This document shows, piece after piece, positions 17,001-24,613 of a stretch of DNA of 64,000 nt. Under the pieces are notes generated by a model. It was not told the origin of the DNA. It ran no database searches and saw only the letters and a program-made list of their open reading frames with translations. Position 1 is the stretch's first letter. The number at the start of each line of letters is the position of its first letter. The position numbers were made by a program, and so were the translations under genes. The stretch covers positions 52,448-116,447 of the forward strand of contig NZ_LRAC01000002.1 of the NCBI RefSeq assembly GCF_001517085.1, given 5' to 3'. The DNA comes from Paenibacillus sp. DMB5 (lineage in GTDB: Bacteria; Bacillota; Bacilli; Paenibacillales; Paenibacillaceae).

Positions 17001-18552
17001 GCTCCTCGGTTACTCCGTCCTTTGTGACCAGGAAGGTGTATTTGTACGTGCCTGCCTCGGCACCTGTCAGCTCATAGCTGAACCATTCATTCACCGCGTC
17101 GTAAGTCATCGGATATTCGGAACCATTTACTTTTACAGCTACGGCCTCAATATCCTGCTGATTGCCGCTGCGGAACAGCGCATCATCACGGTACATGAAG
17201 GTGATTGTTCCGTCCTTCATCACCGGACCGCTGATAAACGGCTTGATATCCAGCTCCTTCACCATGCTGGTGACAATGACCTTGGTATAGCTCTCGCCTG
17301 CGGTCAGCGGAATAACCCGGTCATCCGGATAATCCTGCTTGCCGGTATTCCAGTCGGTGCCCTTGCGCAGGACAAAACCTACGCTGGTCGCATTCGGAGC
17401 AACCTCAATCAGCACGCTGGCCTTCCCGTCCTTGAAGGTAGTGAAGTCAATCTGGTCGTTCTTCGCGCCTGTATTCCAGACCCAGATATTCCAGTCGGTA
17501 TAATCCTTGTCTTCGCGCACATAGGTAAATTCTACATAACGTTTGGTATCTACAGCCTCTGTGACTACCTTAACCGTTATAACAGAGGACTTTCCGCCGT
17601 AAGTCACCGTAATATGTGCCGTTCCGGCTTTAACCCCGGTCACAACACCCTGTGCCGACACGCTCGCTACTTCAGGTTTGTCAGAAGTATAGACGGCAGT
17701 TTTGGTAATATTACGTTTGCTTCCGTCGTCATATTTGGCATAGGCAGCTGTCTGATGACTTGTGCCCACCTGCAGCGAATATGCTGCACTGTCCGTCTCT
17801 ACTGAAGCAAAGACCGCTGCCGCTGCATCCATACGGATGATTACCGCAGTAAGCGGCTGGAGCTGAATCGATGTGCCAGTAAGAGTGAACCCGCTCTGCT
17901 CTCCGGCTGGAATGGCTGTCACTCCTGCCTGATCATCATCGGCAAGCACCGCACCTTTGGTCAGATCCTCAGACAAGCTAAGGGTTCTGGCTTCATCATC
18001 AGCATTAACGAACACATAATAGATGCCTGTGCCGTCTGTTGCTTTATTTTTGTAGCCGATTACGAGATCGGTTGCCTTCATTTCCGGCGCCTGGATCAGC
18101 GTAACATTGGAATCCACCAGGCTCTTGTCGCCCAAACGGAAGGCATCCGAGGACTTTCTGAGCTGGATAAGACCCGCAGTGTAATCCTTGGTCGTGTTCT
18201 GTACCGGATATTTCACGGCATCAGTCGCTTTGGACCAGTCAAACATGTTGACTGCATCCGAGGAATCATAAGAGTCATGGATAAAATAGCCGAAGGACTG
18301 GCCGTTTGCATCCTTCATCTCGGTGTATTTCTGTTCAGGAATACCTGTACCCAGCCATTGCTTGGTACGCCCGTATTCCTGGCCGGCCTGCATAAAGGCC
18401 GTTCCCTGTGAAGTAAGCTCCAGTGTATTTCCCAGCCTGATCCGCTGCTGAATTTCCAGCTCATTAGCCGGAATAGCCGGATCTTTCTTGATGGACTGGG
18501 CAATGACATCATGCAGGGTCAGATTATCATGCGCCTCGATATAAGGCACCAC
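14026..18552 (-). CDS. Amylopullulanase, 3' fragment (alpha-amylase domain and SLH anchor)
   Basis: A 1508-residue open frame counted from the first ATG after the second break; the true frame resumes near 18646. It opens with the last pullulanase block (YIEAHDNLTLHD), then Big_2, carbohydrate-binding modules, a complete GH13 alpha-amylase with all three catalytic blocks, a ~350-residue linker region and three SLH repeats (SFTDVPASHW, TFSDVQADAWYAPYV, ISPWAAVYVNTAAGLGL). SLH repeats bind pyruvylated wall polymers. On its own it would lack a signal peptide. Confidence 0.85.
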   Translation of the reverse strand: MVPYIEAHDNLTLHDVIAQSIKKDPAIPANELEIQQRIRLGNTLELTSQGTAFMQAGQEYGRTKQWLGTGIPEQKYTEMKDANGQSFGYFIHDSYDSSDAVNMFDWSKATDAVKYPVQNTTKDYTAGLIQLRKSSDAFRLGDKSLVDSNVTLIQAPEMKATDLVIGYKNKATDGTGIYYVFVNADDEARTLSLSEDLTKGAVLADDDQAGVTAIPAGEQSGFTLTGTSIQLQPLTAVIIRMDAAAAVFASVETDSAAYSLQVGTSHQTAAYAKYDDGSKRNITKTAVYTSDKPEVASVSAQGVVTGVKAGTAHITVTYGGKSSVITVKVVTEAVDTKRYVEFTYVREDKDYTDWNIWVWNTGAKNDQIDFTTFKDGKASVLIEVAPNATSVGFVLRKGTDWNTGKQDYPDDRVIPLTAGESYTKVIVTSMVKELDIKPFISGPVMKDGTITFMYRDDALFRSGNQQDIEAVAVKVNGSEYPMTYDAVNEWFSYELTGAEAGTYKYTFLVTKDGVTEELADPKNTVGGESSVTYHKPEVKITAAAAPQAVSSNENAVITITAASAEEVSYKDGYMDLTALGGPAKVQLDTGLMKQTVAVKDTVAAGIKTIPLTLVDEYGNTHKGSAALEVKARTYSGDKLDFDWDEARIYFALTDRFADGDPANNENVDKSHLEAYHGGDFQGMIDHLDYLKELGINTLWITPVVDNIDFNKGVGFGGTQYGYHGYWAKDFTQLDEHLGDMDTFKELIEKAHDKGIKIMVDVVLNHAGYGLKASDNEEGVTAEDKARFDGMLRTDGVSSDTDPVKGELAGLPDFKTEDPAVRQQIIDWQTGWLDNARTDRGDTIDYFRVDTVKHVESTTWKAFKNALTAIDPEFKLVGEYFGGTIDSDGGNLQSGQMDSLLDFGFKGAAKNFTDGKISEVDAYLQDREAKLDNTKTMAQFLSSHDENGFLSDYVGGDKGKLMIAAALQITAKGQPVIYYGEELGRSGSNAGDMAQGQFSENRSDMPWDQLTAEQGLHDHYQKLLNIRAKYSKVYSKGTRTTLAGSDELGYLAFNKQYGNENVVTVINTKAEAAAVSIPVPFAAGAKVTDEYSGKTYTVSSDRKVAFELPGRADGGTVILAAALVSVPGSNPSTGTPVTPAAQNTHTISTDSLKNAKDGKVSLEIPVAATSVLLPVKAAEALGTNALELQMGGLSVILPNAVLLQLQKSLSGADAEGAQIRFSANALQDSAASALVNGLSNAFTQVSAASKIYDFSLSVVKKDGTITPAGTFAAPVELTFAISSSADKDLTGVFYVGENNSLEYVRSAVNGERITAQVTHFSKYAALELNKSFTDVPASHWASQAVKSLSAKQIITGVSASAFNPGANVTRAEFTALLIRALGTEAAGQTTFSDVQADAWYAPYVAAAVSQGIVSGRSSALFAPNAAISREEMAAMVIRALEVKQGQKVSQSASSAGFADAASISPWAAVYVNTAAGLGLVQGREANQFAPKANMTRAESAQVIYKLLAK

Positions 18553-18602
18553 ATCACCCGGATCATCCGCGGGAATATTGGACGGCTGGGCCTTGATATT
18601 AT

Positions 18603-20888
18603 TCAGGATGGTCGCAATGGAGCGCGCTCCGCCTGTAATAAATCTCGCTCACCTTCCGATCCGAAGCCTGATTTCAGCTCGTTGCGGAACTCATCGGAGA
18701 AGACGCCGACGCTGTCCGTTTTGTCCATCCATTGCTGGTCAGCACCCTGTCCGGCAAGTGACGGATCGGAAGCCGCGCCGCCGAACGTAACCCAGCCTTC
18801 GCCGATAAACAGCGCCTGCGGATTGATCGCCTGGGCTGCATCATAAGCCGCCTGCACCGCATCCTGTGTAGCATCACCCATCATATCCCAGCGCATGCCG
18901 TCGATTTTGTACTCGCTGAACCAGTATTTAACGGAATCAATCATCAGCTTCTCGGCCATTTTGTGATTGGTGGCCAGGTTGTTGCCGAAGCCTCCGATAA
19001 AGTTGCCGCTCGCATCCTGGAACGCATAATAATTTGGCACGATGTCATCCAGGAAATCTTTTTTCGCCATGTGAGTGTATACAACGTCCAGAATAACACC
19101 CATTCCGGCTTCGTGAACCGCATTGATCAGGCCCTTCAGTTCCTTGATCCGCTCCTCGGGATCAGCAGGGTTTTCTGAATAAGCGCCGTCCGGGGAGAAG
19201 TAGCTGTGCGGATCATAACCCCAGTTGTACTCGTTGTTTTGTGCGGAATAGCCCGTTTCTCTTTCGCCCATCCCTGTTTCATCCCCGTAATACCAGGCCA
19301 TTACCGGAAGAAGCTGAATGTGGGTTACACCCATTGATTTGATGTAATCGAGCTTTTTGGCAAAAGCATCGTAAGAGCCCCATCGTTCGCCGCCCAGACT
19401 GCTCTCAATAGAGACATCGGAGGTAAAGTCGCGGATGTGGACTTCGTAGATAACGGCATCCTCGCGTTTTTCATAGCCCTCGATATCAGCCGGATGAACC
19501 TCCGCAGGATTCGTTTTGCTCAAATCTACGATTGCCGCTTTGCCGACAGTATCCCCGTCCGGACCGGCTGCACCGGTAGAATCGACAGTAAATACGGCCA
19601 TTGATTTGGCGTAAGGATCAAGCACAGGCTTCGTAACACCATGATTGGTCACTTCATACTGATAGTAGTAGCCGCGGACATCCTTTTCCCCGCTCACTCC
19701 GGTTATATCAGCCGGTGTAAGTTGAGTGGACCATACGCCCTGTTCGCCTCTGGTCAGGCTTACATGTCCGACTTGCTTGGAAGCGTCCGTTTTGCTGTAT
19801 ACATTGACTGTAACCGAGCTGGCCACAGGTGCCCACAGCTTCAGCGTTGCCGATTTGTCTGCGGCGTGATAGGTTGCACCCAGGTCATCGCCAGTGTAGT
19901 TGTACATTTCATCAAGCATTCTCCAGCCGCTGGACGCAGAGACCGTTTTTCCGGAATAAGTAACACTCAGCGGTGTCTTTTCCAGGTCAAAAGCAGCCGT
20001 GTCCACTTCAACAGACGCTGTGCCGGTAATTCTCACGGCTGATACATCAACGGCAGCACCATCTTTGTCTTTTACAGTGATCGCACTTTTCAGCGTCGCT
20101 GCATCAAGTCCGTCAGTAAGTGTAAATCCGAGCAGCAGCTTGCTGCTGGAGAGCACTTCAGCCGATACCAGACCTATAGGCTGTTCGCCGAACGGGGAGA
20201 CATAAACAGTATTGTCGCCTTCTTTGATCCACAGCTGATTGTAGCGGTCAAGCAGGCTGAATGCTTTATCTCCGCCGTCCTTTGCTTCATTCGATGGGTT
20301 AACGACAAGGAAGCCAAGCTTTCTTGCATTCTCTTTTAGCGGAATATCCACATAAGCACCGAAACGGTCTGTATTCTCGGCCGGGAACATAACAGCATCC
20401 GTCGGCCACTTAGAAGGAGCCTGTGCTACGTCCTCCCAGGTCCATAAACCGAAATCACTCTGCTTGTGATCCGCACGGATGTAATGAATCCGGACAGTAT
20501 TGGCAGGCAGTGTAACCGGTTCGTACGGCGTCACCTCATTGCTGCCCTGCTTAATCCAGATTTCATTGGTCTGCGGAGTATTGATCAGGAAGGTTTTATC
20601 CCCGCTGTCCTTAGTCTCATTGGTGCGGTTAACGACGAGGAAGGAGATTTTTTTGGCGCCTGCTTTTAACGGAATATCTACGAAAGCTCCGTAGGAGTCC
20701 AGCTGTCCTTCAGGAAAAGCAGTTGCCCCGGATGGCCAGCCGGACGAGGCGGCAGCTACATCATCCCACAGCCACAGGCCCTGATCGGCATAATCGCCAG
20801 CCGTACGGTTGTAATGAATCCGCATACTTCCTTCCGGAACAGGCGTTACAGTACCCGGATTCACCGGAGCTGTAAACTTGGCGCTCAC
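18603..20888 (-). CDS. Amylopullulanase, middle fragment (CBM41 and pullulanase domain)
   Basis: An open frame that in fact continues without stop from the first break near 21146. It holds two CBM41-like domains (the second with VRIHYIRADHKQSDFGLWTW) and most of the pullulanase GH13 domain, with YNWGYDPHSYFSPDGAYS, nucleophile Asp in GMRWDMMGD and acid Glu in IGEGW. It ends at 18603 after a frameshift near 18646 that turns RFITGGARSIATILN into unrelated residues, so the third catalytic Asp is on the next fragment. Confidence 0.8.
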   Translation of the reverse strand: MSAKFTAPVNPGTVTPVPEGSMRIHYNRTAGDYADQGLWLWDDVAAASSGWPSGATAFPEGQLDSYGAFVDIPLKAGAKKISFLVVNRTNETKDSGDKTFLINTPQTNEIWIKQGSNEVTPYEPVTLPANTVRIHYIRADHKQSDFGLWTWEDVAQAPSKWPTDAVMFPAENTDRFGAYVDIPLKENARKLGFLVVNPSNEAKDGGDKAFSLLDRYNQLWIKEGDNTVYVSPFGEQPIGLVSAEVLSSSKLLLGFTLTDGLDAATLKSAITVKDKDGAAVDVSAVRITGTASVEVDTAAFDLEKTPLSVTYSGKTVSASSGWRMLDEMYNYTGDDLGATYHAADKSATLKLWAPVASSVTVNVYSKTDASKQVGHVSLTRGEQGVWSTQLTPADITGVSGEKDVRGYYYQYEVTNHGVTKPVLDPYAKSMAVFTVDSTGAAGPDGDTVGKAAIVDLSKTNPAEVHPADIEGYEKREDAVIYEVHIRDFTSDVSIESSLGGERWGSYDAFAKKLDYIKSMGVTHIQLLPVMAWYYGDETGMGERETGYSAQNNEYNWGYDPHSYFSPDGAYSENPADPEERIKELKGLINAVHEAGMGVILDVVYTHMAKKDFLDDIVPNYYAFQDASGNFIGGFGNNLATNHKMAEKLMIDSVKYWFSEYKIDGMRWDMMGDATQDAVQAAYDAAQAINPQALFIGEGWVTFGGAASDPSLAGQGADQQWMDKTDSVGVFSDEFRNELKSGFGSEGERDLLQAERAPLRPS

Positions 20889-21073
20889 ATCATGCGTCAG
20901 CGCACTGTAACGGAACGTAACCGGCAGATCCGCCGGCAGATCAAGGTTCTGCTCAGCTGCAGGATAATATTTATCCCCTTCTGCAGAGGCTCCCGGTACA
21001 AAAATCTGATAATCATAATCGCCCTTAGGCAGATTTGCCGTATGCTCGTAAACGCTGTCAAAATTAGTGTCTG

Positions 21074-21607
21074 TCAGTAAGGCGCGGGCATCGGCCGCAG
21101 AATGGTCCTTTGCATCACCCAGCTCAGTCTGCAGAGAGCCCGTAAGTCTGGCAGTTTATCCTGGGCAAGCGGTGTGTAATACGTGGAGTCTGCAATTTTC
21201 TTGGTAATATCGTTGTAGTAAAAGGTCACTGCCGTCTCGGCTGCGAGCGTAAGCACAATATTGCCGTCTTTGTTTACGCCCTGGGGATTGGTATAGCTGC
21301 TGTGTCCATAGCTTTCATCCCATGTGCCGTTTAGCGCAACCTTATATTCATAAGTGCCCGCCGGCAGTGTTCCTGTGAACATATAAGTGCCGTTGTTCAT
21401 ATACGTCATTTCAGTGACTGTCGTATCCGGATTCCAGTCCCCGGTCTGTTTAGTTTCCGTAGACAGCTCCGACTGAAGGCTGCCGACCAGAACCGCTCTG
21501 GCTGCCGCCGCCTGTACCGTAGATGCCGGAAAACTAAAATAGGAGCACACCAGAACGACAATCATACTGATGGCGAACATTTTTTTGCTCCATGAAGCCA
21601 GTTTCAT
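21074..21607 (-). CDS. Amylopullulanase, 5' fragment
   Basis: The first 177-residue open frame of the interrupted gene. It carries a signal peptide (hydrophobic MFAISMIVVLVCSYFSF, cleavage after VQAAA) and one starch-binding-like module (GSLQSELSTETKQTGDW to DSTYYTPLAQDK). The frame is true up to about 21146; the last ~23 residues are frameshifted. The next frame carries GSLQTELGDAKDH, a second copy of the same module start, which shows the break is within the repeat boundary. Confidence 0.8.
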   Translation of the reverse strand: MKLASWSKKMFAISMIVVLVCSYFSFPASTVQAAAARAVLVGSLQSELSTETKQTGDWNPDTTVTEMTYMNNGTYMFTGTLPAGTYEYKVALNGTWDESYGHSSYTNPQGVNKDGNIVLTLAAETAVTFYYNDITKKIADSTYYTPLAQDKLPDLRALCRLSWVMQRTILRPMPAPY

Positions 21608-21769
21608 TCCAAAAAGCCCCCCTAAATGTGAGATTTGCTCCGCAATCTGCGGAAATACATCATGCCGTGAATGGGTTCACTTTCCGCCGCGGCTGCTTAG
21701 ACCGTCTTAAGCCTATTCCCTCCTTTTCATAATGAATGTAATGCTCCTTCCAAATTCACGAACATTAGC

Positions 21770-21781
21770 GCAAACGTTTGC
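21770..21781 (-). promoter_or_regulatory. LacI-type operator upstream of the amylopullulanase
   Basis: GCAAACGTTTGC is a perfect 12-bp palindrome, the classic LacI/GalR core. It lies 163 bp upstream of the start codon. Similar sites occur before mdxE, the LacI gene itself and pgmB. Confidence 0.7.
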
Positions 21782-21852
21782 AAAAGAAAGCAAAGGAAGC
21801 TGCGGCCATCAACAAACAGACTTTCGGGTTACTCCTGCATGACAAATACACT

Positions 21853-21866
21853 TGTAAGCGCTTTTA
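21853..21866 (-). promoter_or_regulatory. CcpA cre site upstream of the amylopullulanase
   Basis: TGTAAGCGCTTTTA matches the consensus TGWNANCGNTNWCA in all specified positions but one. The position upstream of the operator suggests carbon catabolite control. Confidence 0.6.
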
Positions 21867-22033
21867 AGTTCTGTTTACCATATTAATCCTCGTTTTAAAG
21901 CGTTGTCAACTGTAATTCTTTATTTTTCAAGAACAATAATACAGGAAGCTCACTGAAAATATTTTCATCCAGTTGCACATAATTGCACAAACCTCCCGGC
22001 AAAAAACCAACAAAGAAACCGGTTTTCTCAATG

Positions 22034-22047
22034 AAAATCGTTTGCAC
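22034..22047 (+). promoter_or_regulatory. LacI-like operator half upstream of the regulator gene
   Basis: AAAATCGTTTGCAC shares CGTTTGCA with the other maltose-locus operators. A second, GCAAACGGTT at 22254-22263, lies between it and the LacI-family start codon. Together they suggest autoregulation. Confidence 0.45.
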
Positions 22048-22280
22048 ACTTCTATATCCCGCATTTGACGCTAAGATCGCCAATTACGCTGCAGAAAGCC
22101 TCTGACTGCCTCAGTTTGTCTGATCCCGCTGTAAAAACATGCAAAATCGGGCCGCGAATCGTGGATATTATTCCAAAAAGGCAGCAAAACGGCCTGTTGC
22201 AAGACTTTCTCTATTTACAATTATCAGCACTTCGATTAATATTACTGTGTAAAGCAAACGGTTCCATGAAGGAGGTTTCT

Positions 22281-23318
22281 ATGACAGTTACCATCAAGGA
22301 TGTGGCTAAGAAAGCGGGAGTTTCTCCCTCCACGGTATCCCGGGTGTTGTCAGGCCATCCCAGAATCAGCCTAGAAACTTCCCGTAAAGTGAAAACGATC
22401 ATGGAGGAAATGGGCTATACTCCGAACATGATGGCAAAGAGCCTGGTTTCGAAAACAACCAACAGCATTTGCATCATCCTGCCGAAGCCGGCCGAGGAGC
22501 TTTTCTCCAATCTGTTCTTTATGGAATTGATCCGGGGGATTGTCACCCAGTCAAGCCGTTCCGGCTATGATGTGCTAATAAGCTCCGGAGCCAACGAGAA
22601 GGAAGAGCTTGAAGCTGTTTCCCGCCTGCTCAAGGGACGCCGTGTTGACGGCGTTATTCTGCTGTACTCACGCAAGGATGATGCGGTTATTGATTTTCTC
22701 GAATCCGGCGGATATCCGTTCGTCCTTGTTGGACGAAGCGACCGCTATGAGGATATATTATCCGTGGATAACGACAATGTCATGGCAGCCTTTGACGCCA
22801 CGAATCATCTGATTTCAATGGGTCATGAGCGTATCGGCTTTGTCAGCGGACCGCCCAATCTGATCGTTTCGCGCGACCGTCTTGAAGGATACCGCAAGGC
22901 TATGCAGAACAGCAGCCTTGAAATGCGGCCCGAATGGATTGTGGAGGGCGAGTTTCTGCAGGACAGCGGCTACCGGGCGATGTCATTCTTTATGAATCTC
23001 CCGAACCGGCCGACCGCACTGGTTGCAGTCGATGACATGGTCTCTTTCGGTGTACTGCGCGGATTGAACGAGCTGAAATACAAGGTGCCTGAAGATCTGG
23101 CGATTGTCAGCTTCAACAACATCCCGCTTTCGGAATTGTCCAGCCCGCCGATCAGCAGTATTGATATCGGTATTTATCATCTCGGATATACTGCTTCCCA
23201 GGTGCTTATCCAGACCATCCAGAAGCCGGACAATGATCAGGGATATACGAACCGTTTCGTCATTCCTCACCGTCTGATCGTGAGAGAGTCATCCATGTAT
23301 GCTCCAGGCAAGAAATGA
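22281..23318 (+). CDS. LacI family repressor of the maltose/starch locus
   Basis: A 345-residue regulator: the N-terminal helix-turn-helix TIKDVAKKAGVSPSTVSRVL (residues 4-23), a hinge near 50-60, then a periplasmic-binding-protein-like sensor domain with VDGVILLYSRKDD and the family's dimer region. The frame is open 72 codons further up, but GAAGGAGG precedes the ATG at 22281, where homology begins. It sits divergently from the amylopullulanase and between the degradation and phosphorolysis genes, so a MalR-like role controlling CAAACGTTTG operators is likely. The inducer is probably maltose or a maltodextrin, by context. Confidence 0.9.
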   Translation: MTVTIKDVAKKAGVSPSTVSRVLSGHPRISLETSRKVKTIMEEMGYTPNMMAKSLVSKTTNSICIILPKPAEELFSNLFFMELIRGIVTQSSRSGYDVLISSGANEKEELEAVSRLLKGRRVDGVILLYSRKDDAVIDFLESGGYPFVLVGRSDRYEDILSVDNDNVMAAFDATNHLISMGHERIGFVSGPPNLIVSRDRLEGYRKAMQNSSLEMRPEWIVEGEFLQDSGYRAMSFFMNLPNRPTALVAVDDMVSFGVLRGLNELKYKVPEDLAIVSFNNIPLSELSSPPISSIDIGIYHLGYTASQVLIQTIQKPDNDQGYTNRFVIPHRLIVRESSMYAPGKK

Positions 23319-23328
23319 CCCGGATTCA

Positions 23329-23366
23329 AAAATAAATGAAGCAGTCCGATGCTTCATTTATTTTTT
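23329..23366 (+). terminator. Terminator of the LacI-family gene
   Basis: AAATAAATGAAGCA pairs perfectly with TGCTTCATTTATTT and is followed by T residues, starting ten bases after the stop codon. Confidence 0.88.
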
Positions 23367-23376
23367 CGAATATTGT

Positions 23377-23390
23377 ACAAACGTTTGCGC
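23377..23390 (+). promoter_or_regulatory. LacI-type operator upstream of pgmB
   Basis: ACAAACGTTTGCGC contains the palindrome CAAACGTTTG (23378-23387) and shares GCGC with the site before the amylopullulanase. It lies about 360 bp before the pgmB ATG, upstream of tandem repeat array 2. I could not place a convincing -35/-10 pair here. A weak cre-like AGCAAGCGCTAACA lies at 23465-23478. Confidence 0.6.
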
Positions 23391-23469
23391 TAAATTTCGG
23401 CTACAGCTCTTCAAAACCGGAACCCTCTTGCCGAAGCTATTTCTATAACACAGAAACGGATGCAAGCAA

Positions 23470-23735
23470 GCGCTAACAAAACATAGCAGGTGCTTCCAAG
23501 CGGGTTTGTACGAAAAAAGTATTTCAGGAAGCACTGCTCACAAAACTTAGCTAATGCTTCCGAAGCGAGTTTTGTACGAAGTAATCTCAGGAAGCACAGC
23601 TCACAAAACTTAGTTAATGCTTCCGAAGCGAGTTTTGTACGAAGTAATCTCAGGAAGCACAGCTCACAAAACTTAGCTAATGCTTCCGAAGCGAGTTTTG
23701 TACGAAGGATTTCAGGAAGCACAGCTCACAAAACT
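23470..23735 (+). repeat. Tandem leader repeat array 2 (four copies plus a remnant, 63-66 bp)
   Basis: Copies start at 23502 (degenerate GGGTTTGT), 23568, 23631 and 23694, preceded by a remnant from about 23470. Each has AGTTTTGTACGAAG..., an internal GCTTCCGAAGC palindrome and ACAAAACT. TGCTTCC/GGAAGCA also pair across copies. As in array 1, the last copy ends ACAAAACT and continues TTTAGGAGG into the ribosome site of pgmB. The 63-bp period is a multiple of three, so both strands stay open; this reads as a 21-residue repeat but I see no sign that it is translated. Confidence 0.85.
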
Positions 23736-23750
23736 TTTAGGAGGTTCAAC

Positions 23751-24413
23751 ATGTCAGAAATCAAAGCCTGCCTGTTCGATTTGGACGGCGTTCTCGTCGA
23801 CACCGCCAAATATCATTTTATTGCCTGGAGAGAGCTTGCGGAGCAGCTCGGCTTCGTATTCACGGAACAGGACAACGAGCGGCTCAAGGGTGTCAGCCGG
23901 GCCGCATCACTTGACATTCTGCTGGAGATCGGCGGACTCACGTTCAGTGAAGAAGACAAAGCGCGCTTTGCCGAGCAGAAGAACAACCGCTATGTCGAAT
24001 ACATCTCTAAGATGGACAGCTCCGAGATTCTGCCGGGCGCCCTCTCCTTCCTGCAGGAATGCCGTGAGGCTGGAATCAAGGTTGCCCTGGGGTCTGCCAG
24101 CAAAAATGCAATGGCTATTCTGAACAATACCGGCCTAACCCCTTACTTCGATGCCATCATAGACGGGACTCACACCAGCGCCGCCAAGCCGGACCCTGAA
24201 GTATTCCTGCTGGGCGCACAGGCGGTAGGCATTGCCCCTGAGCATTGCGTCGTATTCGAGGATGCCGAAGCCGGAATCCTGGCTGCAACCCGCGCCGGCA
24301 TGCGCAGCATCGGCATCGGCTCACCGGAAACCCTGTTCGAGGCTGATTTCGTCGTTCCTTCTCTGGCCCAGGTTAGTGTCTCCAAGCTGGGAGAATGGTT
24401 TACAGCGGTTTGA
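23751..24413 (+). CDS. pgmB: Beta-phosphoglucomutase
   Basis: A 220-residue HAD-superfamily enzyme converting beta-glucose-1-phosphate to glucose-6-phosphate. Motif I FDLDGVLVDTAKYHF has the nucleophile Asp and general acid Asp; the cap-domain signature ERLKGVSR is present; motif II is LGSASKNA, the conserved Lys is in AAKPDPEVF, and motif IV is VFEDAEAGI. AGGAGG precedes the ATG at 23751; the frame is open upstream only because of the repeat array. It partners with the maltose phosphorylase encoded next, whose product is its substrate. Confidence 0.95.
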   Translation: MSEIKACLFDLDGVLVDTAKYHFIAWRELAEQLGFVFTEQDNERLKGVSRAASLDILLEIGGLTFSEEDKARFAEQKNNRYVEYISKMDSSEILPGALSFLQECREAGIKVALGSASKNAMAILNNTGLTPYFDAIIDGTHTSAAKPDPEVFLLGAQAVGIAPEHCVVFEDAEAGILAATRAGMRSIGIGSPETLFEADFVVPSLAQVSVSKLGEWFTAV

Positions 24414-24613
24414 TGAATATTAACCGGTAATTGTGAAATGCGTTTACTGCCCTACTACTCTTATAAAAGAACTATCTGTGAGAGATCTGAGGACACGTGA
24501 TTAGCGGAGAATGCAAAAGGAATGAGCAGAAGCATCAGCGTTCGCTCTTGTCCCCGGATGCTTACCAGCTATATAAAGTGAACTTACATTTTTAACATAA
24601 AGGGACAAGCGGC
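24414..24613. other. Spacer between pgmB and maltose phosphorylase, first part
   Basis: No gene or strong hairpin is visible here. The whole spacer to 24956 is 543 bp; its middle holds copy 1 of dispersed repeat family 2 (24614-24789), and its last ~160 bp hold only the AAAGGAG-type ribosome site of the next gene. Confidence 0.4.

Larger units (their letters stand above)
14026..21607 (-). pseudogene. pulA: SLH-anchored bifunctional amylopullulanase, interrupted by two frameshifts
   Basis: Three open frames belong to one gene. Adding one base near 21146 and one near 18646 gives a continuous 2527-residue protein. Order: signal peptide (1-35), two starch-binding-like modules (about 36-255), two CBM41-like domains (about 261-476), a type I pullulanase GH13 domain (YNWGYDP near 795, Asp in GMRWDMMGD near 905, Glu in FIGEGW near 932, Asp in YIEAHDN near 1025), a Big_2 domain (about 1280-1350), further binding modules, a GH13 alpha-amylase (FRVDTVKHV near 1866, VGEYF near 1894, SSHDENGF near 1958) and three SLH domains (2347-2527). 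It would be secreted, fixed to the cell wall, and cut both alpha-1,6 and alpha-1,4 bonds. Both breaks look like loss of one C from CC. True inactivation or sequence error are both possible; all catalytic residues are otherwise intact. Confidence 0.88.

Noticed and set aside
23470..23735. CRISPR array
   Set aside because: Units are 63 bp direct tandem repeats without unique spacers and no cas genes are present.
23490..23750. N-terminal extension of PgmB with 21-residue repeats
   Set aside because: AGGAGG and the HAD motif place the start at 23751; the equivalent array before cyclomaltodextrinase would be read in a different frame, so the open frame looks incidental.
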